Translations under genes and position numbers: made by a program
Shown here: positions 18,066 to 26,729 of the stretch, piece after piece
How positions within the stretch are numbered: position 1 is the stretch's first letter
Layout of the letters: each line of letters begins with the position of its first letter
Assembly: GCF_900110435.1 (NCBI RefSeq)
Contig: NZ_FODT01000004.1
Span: 414,012-478,011, forward strand
DNA: 64,000 nt
Reading direction: 5' to 3'
From: Rhodopseudomonas pseudopalustris
Lineage (GTDB): Bacteria > Pseudomonadota > Alphaproteobacteria > Rhizobiales > Xanthobacteraceae
The notes under the pieces: generated by a model
Database searches by the model: none
The model's input: only the letters and a program-made list of their open reading frames with translations
What the model was told of the DNA's origin: nothing

Positions 18066-18701
18066 ATGGCCCCGATTCCCGCTTCCGCCCGCATCGTGCT
18101 CGATGCCACCGTTCCCGCCCGCGCTCCGTGGTCGGCGACGATCCGCAAGGGACAGACCTTGCGGATTGTCGACAGTCACGGCCAACAGGCTGTCGACACG
18201 CTGTTCTTTGCGGCCGACGATTTCGGCGAACGCTATAGCGGCCAGGACACGTTGCGCGCCCAGGGCGCAGCCTACGTCTCGACCGGCACGCGGATCATGT
18301 CGACCGAGGGGCGCACCATGCTGCGCATGGTCGTCGATAGCTGCGGCCTGCACGACACCTCCGCCGGCGCCTGCTCCTGCGAGAGCAATACCGTGCGGTT
18401 CGGCCACCAGACCAAATATCTGCACGCCTGCCGTGAGAACTTCCTGATCGAGGCCGCCAAGCACGGCCTGTCGAAGCGCGACATCGTGCCGAACCTGAAC
18501 TTCTTCATGAACGTACCGATTGATCCCACCGGCAATTTCACCGTGGTCGACGGCGTCTCCAGGCCCGGCGACTATGTCGAGATGGTCGCCGAGATGGATG
18601 TGCTCTGCCTGATCTCGAACTGTCCGCAGGTCAACAATCCCTGCAACGGCTTCTTTCCGACGCCGATCCAGGTGGTGATCTACGAGACGAGCGAGGGCTG
18701 A
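18066..18701 (+). CDS. DUF1989 urea-carboxylase-associated protein, second subunit
   Basis: A 211-residue DUF1989 protein, the shorter partner of the gene just upstream. It contains IRKGQTLRIVDSHGQQAVDTLFF and the cysteine-rich stretch CGLHDTSAGACSCESN, as well as LCLISNCPQVNNPCNGF, which parallels LLVALSNCPHPLDP in its neighbour, so the two look like paralogous halves of a hetero-oligomer. The ATG at 18066 follows the previous stop by two bases, with GGGAGG upstream. Expected role: carboxyguanidine deimination between the carboxylase and allophanate hydrolase steps. Confidence 0.85.
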   Translation: MAPIPASARIVLDATVPARAPWSATIRKGQTLRIVDSHGQQAVDTLFFAADDFGERYSGQDTLRAQGAAYVSTGTRIMSTEGRTMLRMVVDSCGLHDTSAGACSCESNTVRFGHQTKYLHACRENFLIEAAKHGLSKRDIVPNLNFFMNVPIDPTGNFTVVDGVSRPGDYVEMVAEMDVLCLISNCPQVNNPCNGFFPTPIQVVIYETSEG

Positions 18702-18703
18702 TC

Positions 18704-21700
18704 ATGTTCGTCAAGGTTCTGATTGCCAACCGCGGCGAAATCGCCTCGCGGATCGGCCGCACGCTGTGCCGGATGGGGATCGCGTCGGTGGCGGTCTATT
18801 CCGACGCCGACCGCTTCACCCGCGCCGTGCGCGACGCCGATGAGGCGGTGCGGGTCGGGCCTGCGCCCGCGGCGGAGAGCTATCTCAATGTCGACGCCAT
18901 CGTCGACGCCTGCCTCGCCACTGGCGCGCAAGCGGTGCATCCCGGCTACGGCTTTCTGTCGGAGAACCGTGGCTTCGCCGAACGACTTGCGCAGCACGGC
19001 ATCGCCTTTATCGGCCCGCGGCCGGAGCATCTCGATGCCTTCGGCCTGAAGCACAAGGCTCGTGAGATCGCGCAGCAAAGTGGCGTTCCACTGCTGCCGG
19101 GCTCGGATTTGCTGGAGACGATCGATGACGCGCTGGTGGAGGCCGCGCGGATCGGCTTTCCCTTGATGTTGAAGAGCACCGCCGGTGGCGGCGGCATCGG
19201 CATGCAGCTTTGCCATGATGAAGCAACGCTGCGCGAGCGCTTCGCCACCGTGCAGCGCACCGCGCGCGCCAGTTTTGGCGATGCGCGGGTCTATCTCGAA
19301 CGCTACGTCGCGATCGCCCGCCATATCGAGGTGCAGATTTTTGGCGACGGCAAAGGTCATGTGGTGGCGCTCGGCGAGCGCGACTGCTCGCTGCAACGGC
19401 GCAATCAGAAAGTGGTCGAAGAAACCCCGGCGCCGGGCATTTCGGAAGAGATGCGCCGACGGTTGCATCAGGCCGCGGTGACGCTCGGGCAGAGCGTCGC
19501 TTACGAATCCGCCGGCACCGTGGAGTTCATCTACGACGTCGAGCGTGAGGATTTCTATTTCCTCGAGGTCAACACCCGACTGCAGGTCGAGCATCCGGTT
19601 ACAGAGGCGGTGTTCGGTATCGACCTGGTGGAATGGATGGTGCGGCAGGCCGCTGGAGATAGTCCGCTCGTCAGCTACAAGCCGCGCGAACCCGAGGGCG
19701 CGGCGATCGAAGTGCGGCTCTACGCCGAAAATCCCAACGCCGGCTTCCGCCCCAGCGCTGGCCGACTGACCCGAGTGTCGTTTCCGGAAACTGCGCGGAT
19801 CGACGGTTGGATCGAGACGGGGGTCGAGGTGACGCCGTTCTACGATCCGATGCTGGCGAAGATCATCGTTCATGCCGAGGACCGACCGCGCGCGATCCGG
19901 AAGCTGATCGATGCTCTGGATCGGTCGATCGTCGCAGGCATCGAAACCAACATCGATTACTTGCGCGCGATCGTCGCCGCCGAAGTGTTTCAGAGCGGCC
20001 GTGTCGCCACCAATGTGCTGGCGAATTTCGGGTTTGCGCCGAACACCATCGACGTGCTGGCGCCGGGCGCACAATCGGGGCTGCAGGAATTGCCGGGGCG
20101 GCTGCATCTATGGCATGTCGGCGTGCCGCCGAGCGGGCCGATGGACGAGCGCTCGTTCCGGCTCGCCAACCGCATCGTCGGCAATCCGGAGACCACCGCC
20201 GCGCTGGAATTGACGGTGAACGGCCCGACGCTGCGCTTCAATACCGAGGCGGTGGTGGCGCTGGCCGGTGCGCGGATGATTGCGAAGCTGGATGGCGTCG
20301 AGGTTCCGCATCACGCGCCGCTCGCCATCAAGCCCGGCCAGACGCTGGCGATCGGCAAGGTCGATGGACCCGGCCAGCGCTGCTACCTCGCGGTGCGCGG
20401 CGGCTTCGATGCGCCGGAATTCCTCGGCTCGCGCGCGGTGTTCATGCTTGGTGCGTTCGGAGGCCATGCGACCGGCGCGCTGAAGGCCGGTGACGTGCTG
20501 CACATCGCGACGCCTCACGTCTCGCTGCCGGCGCCGCGGGCCGCATCGCCGGCAGAGCTTCCGCCGCTCACCCGCGAATGGCGTCTCGGTGTGATCTACG
20601 GCCCGCACGGCGCGCCGGACTTCTTCCGCGAGGACGACATCGCGACGCTGTTCGAGGCGAATTACGAGGTGCATTTCAATTCGGCGCGGACCGGCGTGCG
20701 GTTGATCGGTCCGAAGCCGCAATGGGCGCGGACCGATGGCGGCGAGGCAGGGCTGCATCCGTCCAATATCCACGACAATGCTTATGCGATCGGGTCGATC
20801 GATTTCACCGGCGACATGCCGATCATCCTCGGTCCCGACGGGCCGAGTCTCGGCGGCTTCGTCTGTCCGGCAGTGGTGGCGCGCGAGGAGTTGTGGAAGA
20901 TTGGTCAGCTCAAGCCCGGCGACAAGCTTCGCTTCGTGCCGGTGCAGCGCGCGGACGATCCGGTGGTGGGGCCTACGGTGATGCGTGCGCCGGCCGAACT
21001 CGGCTCGGCGATCGTCGGCCGCCACGACGATAGCGAAATTCCAGTGGTGTATCGCCGCGCCGGCGACGACAATCTGCTGGTTGAATACGGGCCGATGGAG
21101 CTGGACATCGCGCTTCGTCTGCGGGTGCATGTGCTCGCAGAGGCGGTGACGCGGGCGCAGCTGCCTGGGCTGATCGATCTCACACCGGGGATCCGCTCGT
21201 TGCAGATTCACTATGACAGCACCCGGCTGTCGCGCCGCAAGCTGCTCGATACGCTGGCTGAGCTGGAGCGTGACCTGCCGCCGGTCGATGCGATGCAGGT
21301 GCCGAGCCGCATCGTGCATCTGCCGCTGTCGTGGAACGATCCGCAGGCGGTGCTGGCGATGCGCAAATACCAGGAGCTGGTGCGGCCGGACGCGCCCTGG
21401 TGTCCGTCCAACATCGAGTTCATCCGCCGCATCAATGGTCTTGCCGACGAGGAGGCGGTCAAGCGTATCGTATTCGACGCGAGCTATTTGGTGCTCGGCC
21501 TCGGCGACGTCTATCTCGGCGCGCCGGTGGCGACGCCGGTCGATCCGCGGCACCGCCTGGTGACCACCAAGTACAATCCGGCGCGGACCTGGACGCCGGA
21601 GAACGCGGTTGGCATCGGCGGCGCCTATATGTGCATCTACGGCATGGAAGGGCCGGGCGGTTATCAGCTGTTCGGCCGCACCATCCAGATGTGGAACTCG

Positions 21701-22255
21701 TGGCGCTCGACGCCGGAATTCGCGCCCGGTCATCCCTGGCTGCTGCGGTTCTTCGACCAGATCAGGTTCTTCCCGGTGACGGCGGACGAATTGCTCGAGG
21801 CGCGTGCGGCGTTTCCGCATGGCGCCTATCCGTTGAAGATCGAGGAGACCACGTTCTGCTACGCGGACTACAAGGCGTTCCTGGCGCGCGAGGTCGACAG
21901 CGTCACGACCGTCAAGGCACGTCAGCAGGCTGCGTTCGAGGCCGAGCGGCAGCGCTGGCGCGACACCCGGATCGAAGAGGTGGTGGAGGATGAATCCGCC
22001 TCTGCGCTCGGCTCCGGCGGCGACATCCCCGACGGATGCATCGGCCAGTTCACCGAGGCGCCGGGCAATGTCTGGAAGCTCTCTGTCGCCGAGGGCGAGC
22101 GCGTCGAGATCGGCCAGACGTTGGCCGTGATCGAATCGATGAAGATGGAGATCGCCATCGCTGCAACCGCCTGCGGCATCGTCCGGGTGTTGCACACCCG
22201 GCCGGGCCAGACCCTGCGCGCCGGCGACCTCCTGTGCGCTCTGGAGACGGCGTGA
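18704..22255 (+). CDS. Biotin-dependent urea/guanidine carboxylase
   Basis: A 1183-residue multidomain enzyme. Residues 1-450 are a biotin carboxylase domain (opening VLIANRGEIASRI; ATP-grasp glycine loop TAGGGGIGMQ; EVNTRLQVEHPVTE). Residues about 465-780 are an AHS2/KipA-type carboxyltransferase part (PGRLHLWHVGVPPSGPMDER), followed by an AHS1/KipI-type part (DLTPGIRSLQIHYD). The C-terminal biotinyl domain has IESMKMEI, with Lys1147 the biotinylation site. Full-length urea carboxylase architecture. The guanidine riboswitch and DUF1989 partners favour guanidine as the real substrate. The start is two bases after the previous stop. Confidence 0.93.
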   Translation: MFVKVLIANRGEIASRIGRTLCRMGIASVAVYSDADRFTRAVRDADEAVRVGPAPAAESYLNVDAIVDACLATGAQAVHPGYGFLSENRGFAERLAQHGIAFIGPRPEHLDAFGLKHKAREIAQQSGVPLLPGSDLLETIDDALVEAARIGFPLMLKSTAGGGGIGMQLCHDEATLRERFATVQRTARASFGDARVYLERYVAIARHIEVQIFGDGKGHVVALGERDCSLQRRNQKVVEETPAPGISEEMRRRLHQAAVTLGQSVAYESAGTVEFIYDVEREDFYFLEVNTRLQVEHPVTEAVFGIDLVEWMVRQAAGDSPLVSYKPREPEGAAIEVRLYAENPNAGFRPSAGRLTRVSFPETARIDGWIETGVEVTPFYDPMLAKIIVHAEDRPRAIRKLIDALDRSIVAGIETNIDYLRAIVAAEVFQSGRVATNVLANFGFAPNTIDVLAPGAQSGLQELPGRLHLWHVGVPPSGPMDERSFRLANRIVGNPETTAALELTVNGPTLRFNTEAVVALAGARMIAKLDGVEVPHHAPLAIKPGQTLAIGKVDGPGQRCYLAVRGGFDAPEFLGSRAVFMLGAFGGHATGALKAGDVLHIATPHVSLPAPRAASPAELPPLTREWRLGVIYGPHGAPDFFREDDIATLFEANYEVHFNSARTGVRLIGPKPQWARTDGGEAGLHPSNIHDNAYAIGSIDFTGDMPIILGPDGPSLGGFVCPAVVAREELWKIGQLKPGDKLRFVPVQRADDPVVGPTVMRAPAELGSAIVGRHDDSEIPVVYRRAGDDNLLVEYGPMELDIALRLRVHVLAEAVTRAQLPGLIDLTPGIRSLQIHYDSTRLSRRKLLDTLAELERDLPPVDAMQVPSRIVHLPLSWNDPQAVLAMRKYQELVRPDAPWCPSNIEFIRRINGLADEEAVKRIVFDASYLVLGLGDVYLGAPVATPVDPRHRLVTTKYNPARTWTPENAVGIGGAYMCIYGMEGPGGYQLFGRTIQMWNSWRSTPEFAPGHPWLLRFFDQIRFFPVTADELLEARAAFPHGAYPLKIEETTFCYADYKAFLAREVDSVTTVKARQQAAFEAERQRWRDTRIEEVVEDESASALGSGGDIPDGCIGQFTEAPGNVWKLSVAEGERVEIGQTLAVIESMKMEIAIAATACGIVRVLHTRPGQTLRAGDLLCALETA

Positions 22256-22270
22256 CGTAACTTGGATACA

Positions 22271-22300
22271 GCGTCGCCGGCATAGCCGGCGATGCCTTTT
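22271..22300 (+). terminator. Intrinsic terminator of the guanidine operon
   Basis: An 11-bp GC-rich stem with one G-T pair (22271-22281 with 22285-22295), ATA loop, then CTTTT. It lies 16 bases after the carboxylase stop and before the convergent tex gene, and it closes the riboswitch operon without an allophanate hydrolase gene. Confidence 0.85.
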
Positions 22301-22334
22301 CACGTCTCAGGACCGCGGCGGCCCGCTTTGCAGG

Positions 22335-24662
22335 TTACTTCGATCGGTTCTTGCTGCTTTCGGCGGCCTTTGCCAGCGCGGCGGCCAGGGCGCCACCGCC
22401 CGCCGGCTCGGGGCGCGGACGATGGCGCTCGACCAGCTTGGCGTTGCCGCCGCCGCCGCTCTGCCGGCGTTCGCCGGCCGCTGGAATCGGATCGGCAAGC
22501 CGCAAGGTCAGCCCGATCCGATTGCGTGGCACGTCGACCTCCAGAACCTTGACCTTCACCACCTGGCCCGGCTTCACAACCTCGCGGGGGTCGTTGATGC
22601 GCCGCTCGGACATCGCGGAGATGTGGATCAGGCCGTCCTGATGCACACCGATATCGGCGAAGGCGCCGAATGCCGCGACGTTGGTAATCGTCGCCTCGAG
22701 GATCATGCCGGGCTTGAGGTCGGTGATCTTCTCGACGCCTTCCTGGAAAGTCGCCGTCTTGAATTCGGGGCGCGGATCGCGGCCGGGCTTCTCCAGTTCC
22801 TTCAGAATGTCGGTCACCGTCGGGATGCCGAATTTGTCGTCGGCGAAGGACGCCGGCTGCAGCGACTTCAATTTGCTGGTCTGGCCGATCAGCGCCTTGA
22901 TGTCGCTTTTGGTCGCCGCCAGAATCTTCTTCACCAGCGGGTAGGCCTCGGGATGCACGCCGGACGCGTCGAGCGGGTTCTCGCCGTCGCGAATCCGCAG
23001 GAAGCCGGCGCATTGCTCGAACGCCTTCGGGCCGAGCCGCGGCACTTCCTTGAGCTTGGCGCGGCTCGGGAAGGGGCCGTTGGCGTCGCGGTGCGCGACG
23101 ATGTTCGTCGCGAGGGTGTCGCCAATGCCGGAGACGCGTGCGAGAAGCGGCGCCGAGGCGGTGTTGAGATCGACGCCGACCGCGTTGACGCAGTCTTCAA
23201 CCGTGGCGTCGAGCGCGCGCGACAGCGTGTACTGATTGAGATCATGTTGATACTGACCGACGCCGATCGATTGCGGCGGCACCTTCACGAGTTCGCCGAG
23301 CGGGTCCTGCAGCCGCCGCGCGATCGAGACCGCGCCGCGGATCGAGACGTCGAGATCGGGAAACTCCTTGGAGGCAAATTCGGACGCCGAGTACACCGAA
23401 GCTCCGGCTTCGGAGACGATCGCCTTGGTGAGCTTCAGTTCAGGTTTGAGTTTCATCAGGTCGGCGACGAGCTTTTCGGTCTCGCGCGATGCGGTGCCGT
23501 TGCCGATCGCGACCAGTTCGATGCGGTGCTTCACGCAGAGCTGCGCGAGCTCGAACATGCTCTCGTTCCATTTTCGCGCCGGCTCGTGCGGATAAATCGT
23601 GGTGTGGTCGACGAACTTGCCGGTCTGGTCGATCACGGCGACCTTCACACCGGTGCGAAAGCCCGGATCGAGGCCCAGCGTCGCGCGTCCGCCTGCGGGG
23701 GCGGCGAGCAACAGGTCGCGCAGATTGGCGGCGAACACCCGCACCGCTTCCTTCTCGGCCTGCTGCCAAAGCCGCATCCGCATGTCGAGCGCAAGCCCGG
23801 TCTTGATTCGGGTGCGCCACGCCCAGCGCACGCAATCAGACAGGAAGGAATCTGCCGGCCGGCCTTTGCGCGAAATGCTGAAAGTCGCCGCGATGCGGTT
23901 CTCGTATTGTGTCGGCTCTTTCGAATCGGGATCCTCGCCGTCGCCGAAATCCAGCGCCAGCACCTCCTCTTTCTCACCGCGCAGCAGCGCCAGAATTCGG
24001 TGGGACGGCAGTTTCTCGTAGGGCTCGGAGAAATCGAAATAATCCGCGAACTTCGCGCCGGAGGTCTTCTTGCCGTCGCGAACGGAGGCCTTGATCTTGC
24101 CGCGGCTCCACATCGCTTCACGCAGACTGCCGGTGAGGTCAGCGTGCTCGGAGAAGCGCTCGACCAGAATCGAGCGGGCGCCTTCCAGTGCGGCCTTGAC
24201 GTCCGCAACCGGATGCTCGCCGTCGGTTTTTACGTAAGCCGCGGCCTCGGTCTCCGGATGCTTGTCGGGATTCAACAGCAGCATCTCGGCGAGCGGCTCG
24301 AGCCCGGCCTCGCGTGCGATCTGCGCCTTGGTGCGACGCTTCTCCTTGAACGGCAAATAGATGTCTTCGAGCCGCGCCTTGGTGTCCGCCGCAAGCAGGG
24401 CTTTCTCGATCTCGGGTGTCAGCTTGCCCTGTTGCTTGATGCTGTCGATGATCGTGATCCGGCGCGCGTCCATCTCGCGCAGATAGCTCAGCCGTTCTTC
24501 CAGCGTCCGCAATTGCGAGTCGTCCAGCATCCCCGTCGCTTCCTTGCGATATCGCGCGATGAACGGGACGGTCGATCCGCCGTCGAGCAGGTCGATGGCG
24601 GCCTGGACCTGCTCTTCACGGACGGCGAGTTCTGTAGCGATGACGGACGCGATTTTCGGCAC
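22335..24662 (-). CDS. tex: Tex-family RNA-binding transcription accessory protein
   Basis: A 775-residue cytoplasmic protein with the full Tex architecture. The N-terminal helical domain carries TVPFIARYRKEATGMLDD, then a YqgF-like core (GLDPGFRTGVKVAVID), helix-hairpin-helix motifs (ARVSGIGDTLATNIVAHRD) and a C-terminal S1 domain (VAAFGAFADIGVHQDGLIHIS). A basic low-complexity tail follows. The GTG at 24662 gives the family-standard N-terminus VPKIASVIATEL; in-frame codons up to 24953 encode an atypical arginine-rich stretch that overlaps the neighbouring acyltransferase gene. It is convergent with the guanidine operon. Confidence 0.93.
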   Translation of the reverse strand: MPKIASVIATELAVREEQVQAAIDLLDGGSTVPFIARYRKEATGMLDDSQLRTLEERLSYLREMDARRITIIDSIKQQGKLTPEIEKALLAADTKARLEDIYLPFKEKRRTKAQIAREAGLEPLAEMLLLNPDKHPETEAAAYVKTDGEHPVADVKAALEGARSILVERFSEHADLTGSLREAMWSRGKIKASVRDGKKTSGAKFADYFDFSEPYEKLPSHRILALLRGEKEEVLALDFGDGEDPDSKEPTQYENRIAATFSISRKGRPADSFLSDCVRWAWRTRIKTGLALDMRMRLWQQAEKEAVRVFAANLRDLLLAAPAGGRATLGLDPGFRTGVKVAVIDQTGKFVDHTTIYPHEPARKWNESMFELAQLCVKHRIELVAIGNGTASRETEKLVADLMKLKPELKLTKAIVSEAGASVYSASEFASKEFPDLDVSIRGAVSIARRLQDPLGELVKVPPQSIGVGQYQHDLNQYTLSRALDATVEDCVNAVGVDLNTASAPLLARVSGIGDTLATNIVAHRDANGPFPSRAKLKEVPRLGPKAFEQCAGFLRIRDGENPLDASGVHPEAYPLVKKILAATKSDIKALIGQTSKLKSLQPASFADDKFGIPTVTDILKELEKPGRDPRPEFKTATFQEGVEKITDLKPGMILEATITNVAAFGAFADIGVHQDGLIHISAMSERRINDPREVVKPGQVVKVKVLEVDVPRNRIGLTLRLADPIPAAGERRQSGGGGNAKLVERHRPRPEPAGGGALAAALAKAAESSKNRSK

Positions 24663-24858
24663 TGAAGGTCTCTCGAAAGGGTGGGCGAGGAGATCGATAT
24701 GATCACCGCATGCGCGGCGAATCGAAGGCACCGTACGACATCTCGGGATCGAGGTGGACGGCGTCCGTGCGGCGGCCCACAGCCGTCTGCGCGCACGCCG
24801 GGGCGCACGGGGGCAGGCGCCGCCGCAATCGGAGACCGGCGAATCTTTTCCCCAGACT

Positions 24859-25995
24859 TCAGCCCGCCGGCGGCCGCGGGACGAGCAGGGCGCGGACGCG
24901 TTGCCCAAGGCGAATTCCGGGCAGTTCGACGAAATTGTGGCAAATGTTGGCAAGCGCCAACGCGACCGCCGTGCTCACGACGAAGAGCAGAAGAGCGACC
25001 ACCAGCCGCGGCAGTCCGACATCCTGGATCATCCAGATCAGAAACTCCGGATGATTCCACACCGGCGTGATCGTCAGGAAATGGAACAGGTAGTAGCTGA
25101 ACGACAGCTTGCCCAGCCAATGCGCGATCGGATGATCGAGGAGATTGAGCAAGGACGCGCGCGGACCGTAGGCGACCAGATGGATCAGCATCCACGCGCA
25201 CATTGAATTGACCAGAAAGCGCCAGGTCGAGGCGGGGCCCAGCAGCGGACGCGCTGTGAAGAACAGAATAAGGAAGACCGCGAGCGCGACATTGACCTGG
25301 GTCGGTGACAGCCGCGACGCCAGCCGTCCCGACGCTACGGCGCAGAAACAGCCGAAGGTGAAGGCGTAGTAGAATTGCAGCGGCGGATCGCCGAGAATTT
25401 TGTGGATGGCCGGATCGAACGACACGACCACCAGGGTCAGCGAGATCGCAATCGACAGCGTGATGCCGAGCGCTGTGCGGCGGATCAGCAGACAATACAT
25501 CGTGTAGATCAACGGGATCGCGAGCATCTCGAGCTGCAGCGACCACATCACGCCGTTGAGCGAGGTGTCGATCAGCGCCATGTTCTTCAGCACGGTGGAC
25601 AGCGGGATGGTCGCGCCGGCGAGCGCCATCGCGATGGCGAACAGGCCGATCGCAAAGATGATCGCCGGATACAGCCTGAACAGCCGTGCGATCCCGAAGT
25701 CCGCCGCTTGCGCAAACGACGGGTGGGTTTCTTTCGCCAATGAACGGGTCAGCACGAACCCGCTGAGGACGAAGAAGAAGATCACCGCCTGAAGCCCGTC
25801 GACGCAATGCACGATCGTCCGGTAGGCGAAACGGCTCAACTCATCGAGTTCGATGCCGGGGTTGGTCAGCAATCCGGTATTCGCCCCCGTCGGCGCCTGA
25901 ACCACGTGCGACGCCGCGACCAGCAGTGCGGCGACGCCGCGCATCGATTCGAGGCGTGGGATGAAACTGCTGGCTCGGCTCATTCGGAGATGCAC
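24859..25995 (-). CDS. Acyltransferase-3 family membrane protein
   Basis: A 378-residue integral membrane protein with about ten helices. The N-terminus RLESMRGVAALLVAASHVV contains the arginine and histidine motifs of the acyltransferase-3 (OafA/NodX-like) family, and FFFVLSGFVLTRSL is another family hallmark. Such enzymes O-acylate surface polysaccharides or other carbohydrates from the cytoplasmic side. The substrate is unknown and no polysaccharide genes adjoin it. It is upstream of tex on the same strand, with 196 bp between starts and ends. Confidence 0.82.
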   Translation of the reverse strand: MHLRMSRASSFIPRLESMRGVAALLVAASHVVQAPTGANTGLLTNPGIELDELSRFAYRTIVHCVDGLQAVIFFFVLSGFVLTRSLAKETHPSFAQAADFGIARLFRLYPAIIFAIGLFAIAMALAGATIPLSTVLKNMALIDTSLNGVMWSLQLEMLAIPLIYTMYCLLIRRTALGITLSIAISLTLVVVSFDPAIHKILGDPPLQFYYAFTFGCFCAVASGRLASRLSPTQVNVALAVFLILFFTARPLLGPASTWRFLVNSMCAWMLIHLVAYGPRASLLNLLDHPIAHWLGKLSFSYYLFHFLTITPVWNHPEFLIWMIQDVGLPRLVVALLLFVVSTAVALALANICHNFVELPGIRLGQRVRALLVPRPPAG

Positions 25996-26284
25996 CGCAA
26001 AGGATCGGAAAAACGACGGTATTGGGCGGGGCTGCGTGCGTAAAGGGTGCGGCCGGAGCCATTCGTATGCTGACGAATCGCAATCGGGTGGAGCAGGGGA
26101 CAGGTTGCGTTCGGGTCGATACGTTGCGGGCGCTTTGTCGGTTCAGCGCGCATTGATTTCAAGTAAATTCACGGCCTCTCATCGCGCGCTGTTGGTTAGC
26201 AGCCGGCCAACCACCCTCAAAGCTCTCGCTTTCCCTTTCCGCAGCGGAGGTGCATCACCTCCGTGCTCGGAAAAGGAAATGGTC
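25996..26284. other. Divergent intergenic region before the Flp pilin gene
   Basis: About 290 bp between the divergent acyltransferase and pilin genes. It must contain both promoters. No conserved operator, RNA or repeat was recognised. A frame that runs through it from 25961 into the pilin is not considered coding because it lacks a family-like N-terminus. Confidence 0.4.
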
Positions 26285-26449
26285 ATGGGTTCGCTTCTCA
26301 ACCGATTTTTCGCGGACCGCCGCGGCGCCACCTCGATCGAGTACGCCATCATTGCCGGCGGGATTTGTTTGGTCATCGTCTCGGTCGTCAACGGTCTCGG
26401 GGTGCAAACCGGGGCGATGTACACGAATGTCGCCAGCTCTCTGCAATAG
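26285..26449 (+). CDS. Flp-family type IVb pilin subunit
   Basis: A 54-residue small pilin. The short basic leader MGSLLNRFFADRRGATSIEY is followed by a hydrophobic helix (AIIAGGICLVIVSVVNGLG), which is the Flp/Fap pilin signature: cleavage expected after the glycine, with a Glu-Tyr pair at mature positions 5-6. AGGA lies seven bases before the ATG at 26285; an ATG six bases earlier is possible. It would be exported and assembled by a Tad system, which is not encoded in this window. Tandem terminator-like palindromes follow. Confidence 0.9.
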   Translation: MGSLLNRFFADRRGATSIEYAIIAGGICLVIVSVVNGLGVQTGAMYTNVASSLQ

Positions 26450-26538
26450 CCGCCTGCTGGCCTGGATCGGAATGATCTGATCCGACGCGCAGTGCGCCGA
26501 TTTGTCAGCGCCGAGACCTCCCCCGGTCGGCGGTGACC

Positions 26539-26578
26539 AGCCCCGGGGCTTTCCCCGCCAGCCCCGGGGCTTTCTTTT
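26539..26578 (+). terminator. Tandem terminator-like palindromes after the pilin gene
   Basis: The 15-mer AGCCCCGGGGCTTTC occurs twice in direct repeat (26539-26553 and 26560-26574), each a self-complementary AGCCCCGGGGCT followed by T's; the second copy ends in CTTTTTC. The right copy is a good intrinsic terminator. The duplication also lets the left arm of one copy pair with the other. Confidence 0.7.
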
Positions 26579-26729
26579 TCGACTATCAATTTCCGTGAGG
26601 CGAGCGTTCGATGCCCCGTTGCGGGGCCGTAGAGCGGGACGTCATGATCGCTTTCCAGTTCCACTCCTTTATGCTAATGATTTGCATATGCAAGAAAGAT
26701 CAAGTCGACAATCGCCGTGGGGAAGGTCG

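Noticed and set aside
18704..22255. Annotation as a plain urea carboxylase for urea assimilation
   Set aside because: Domain order alone fits urea carboxylase, but the upstream guanidine-I riboswitch and the DUF1989 pair point to guanidine. The call is kept as urea/guanidine with guanidine preferred.
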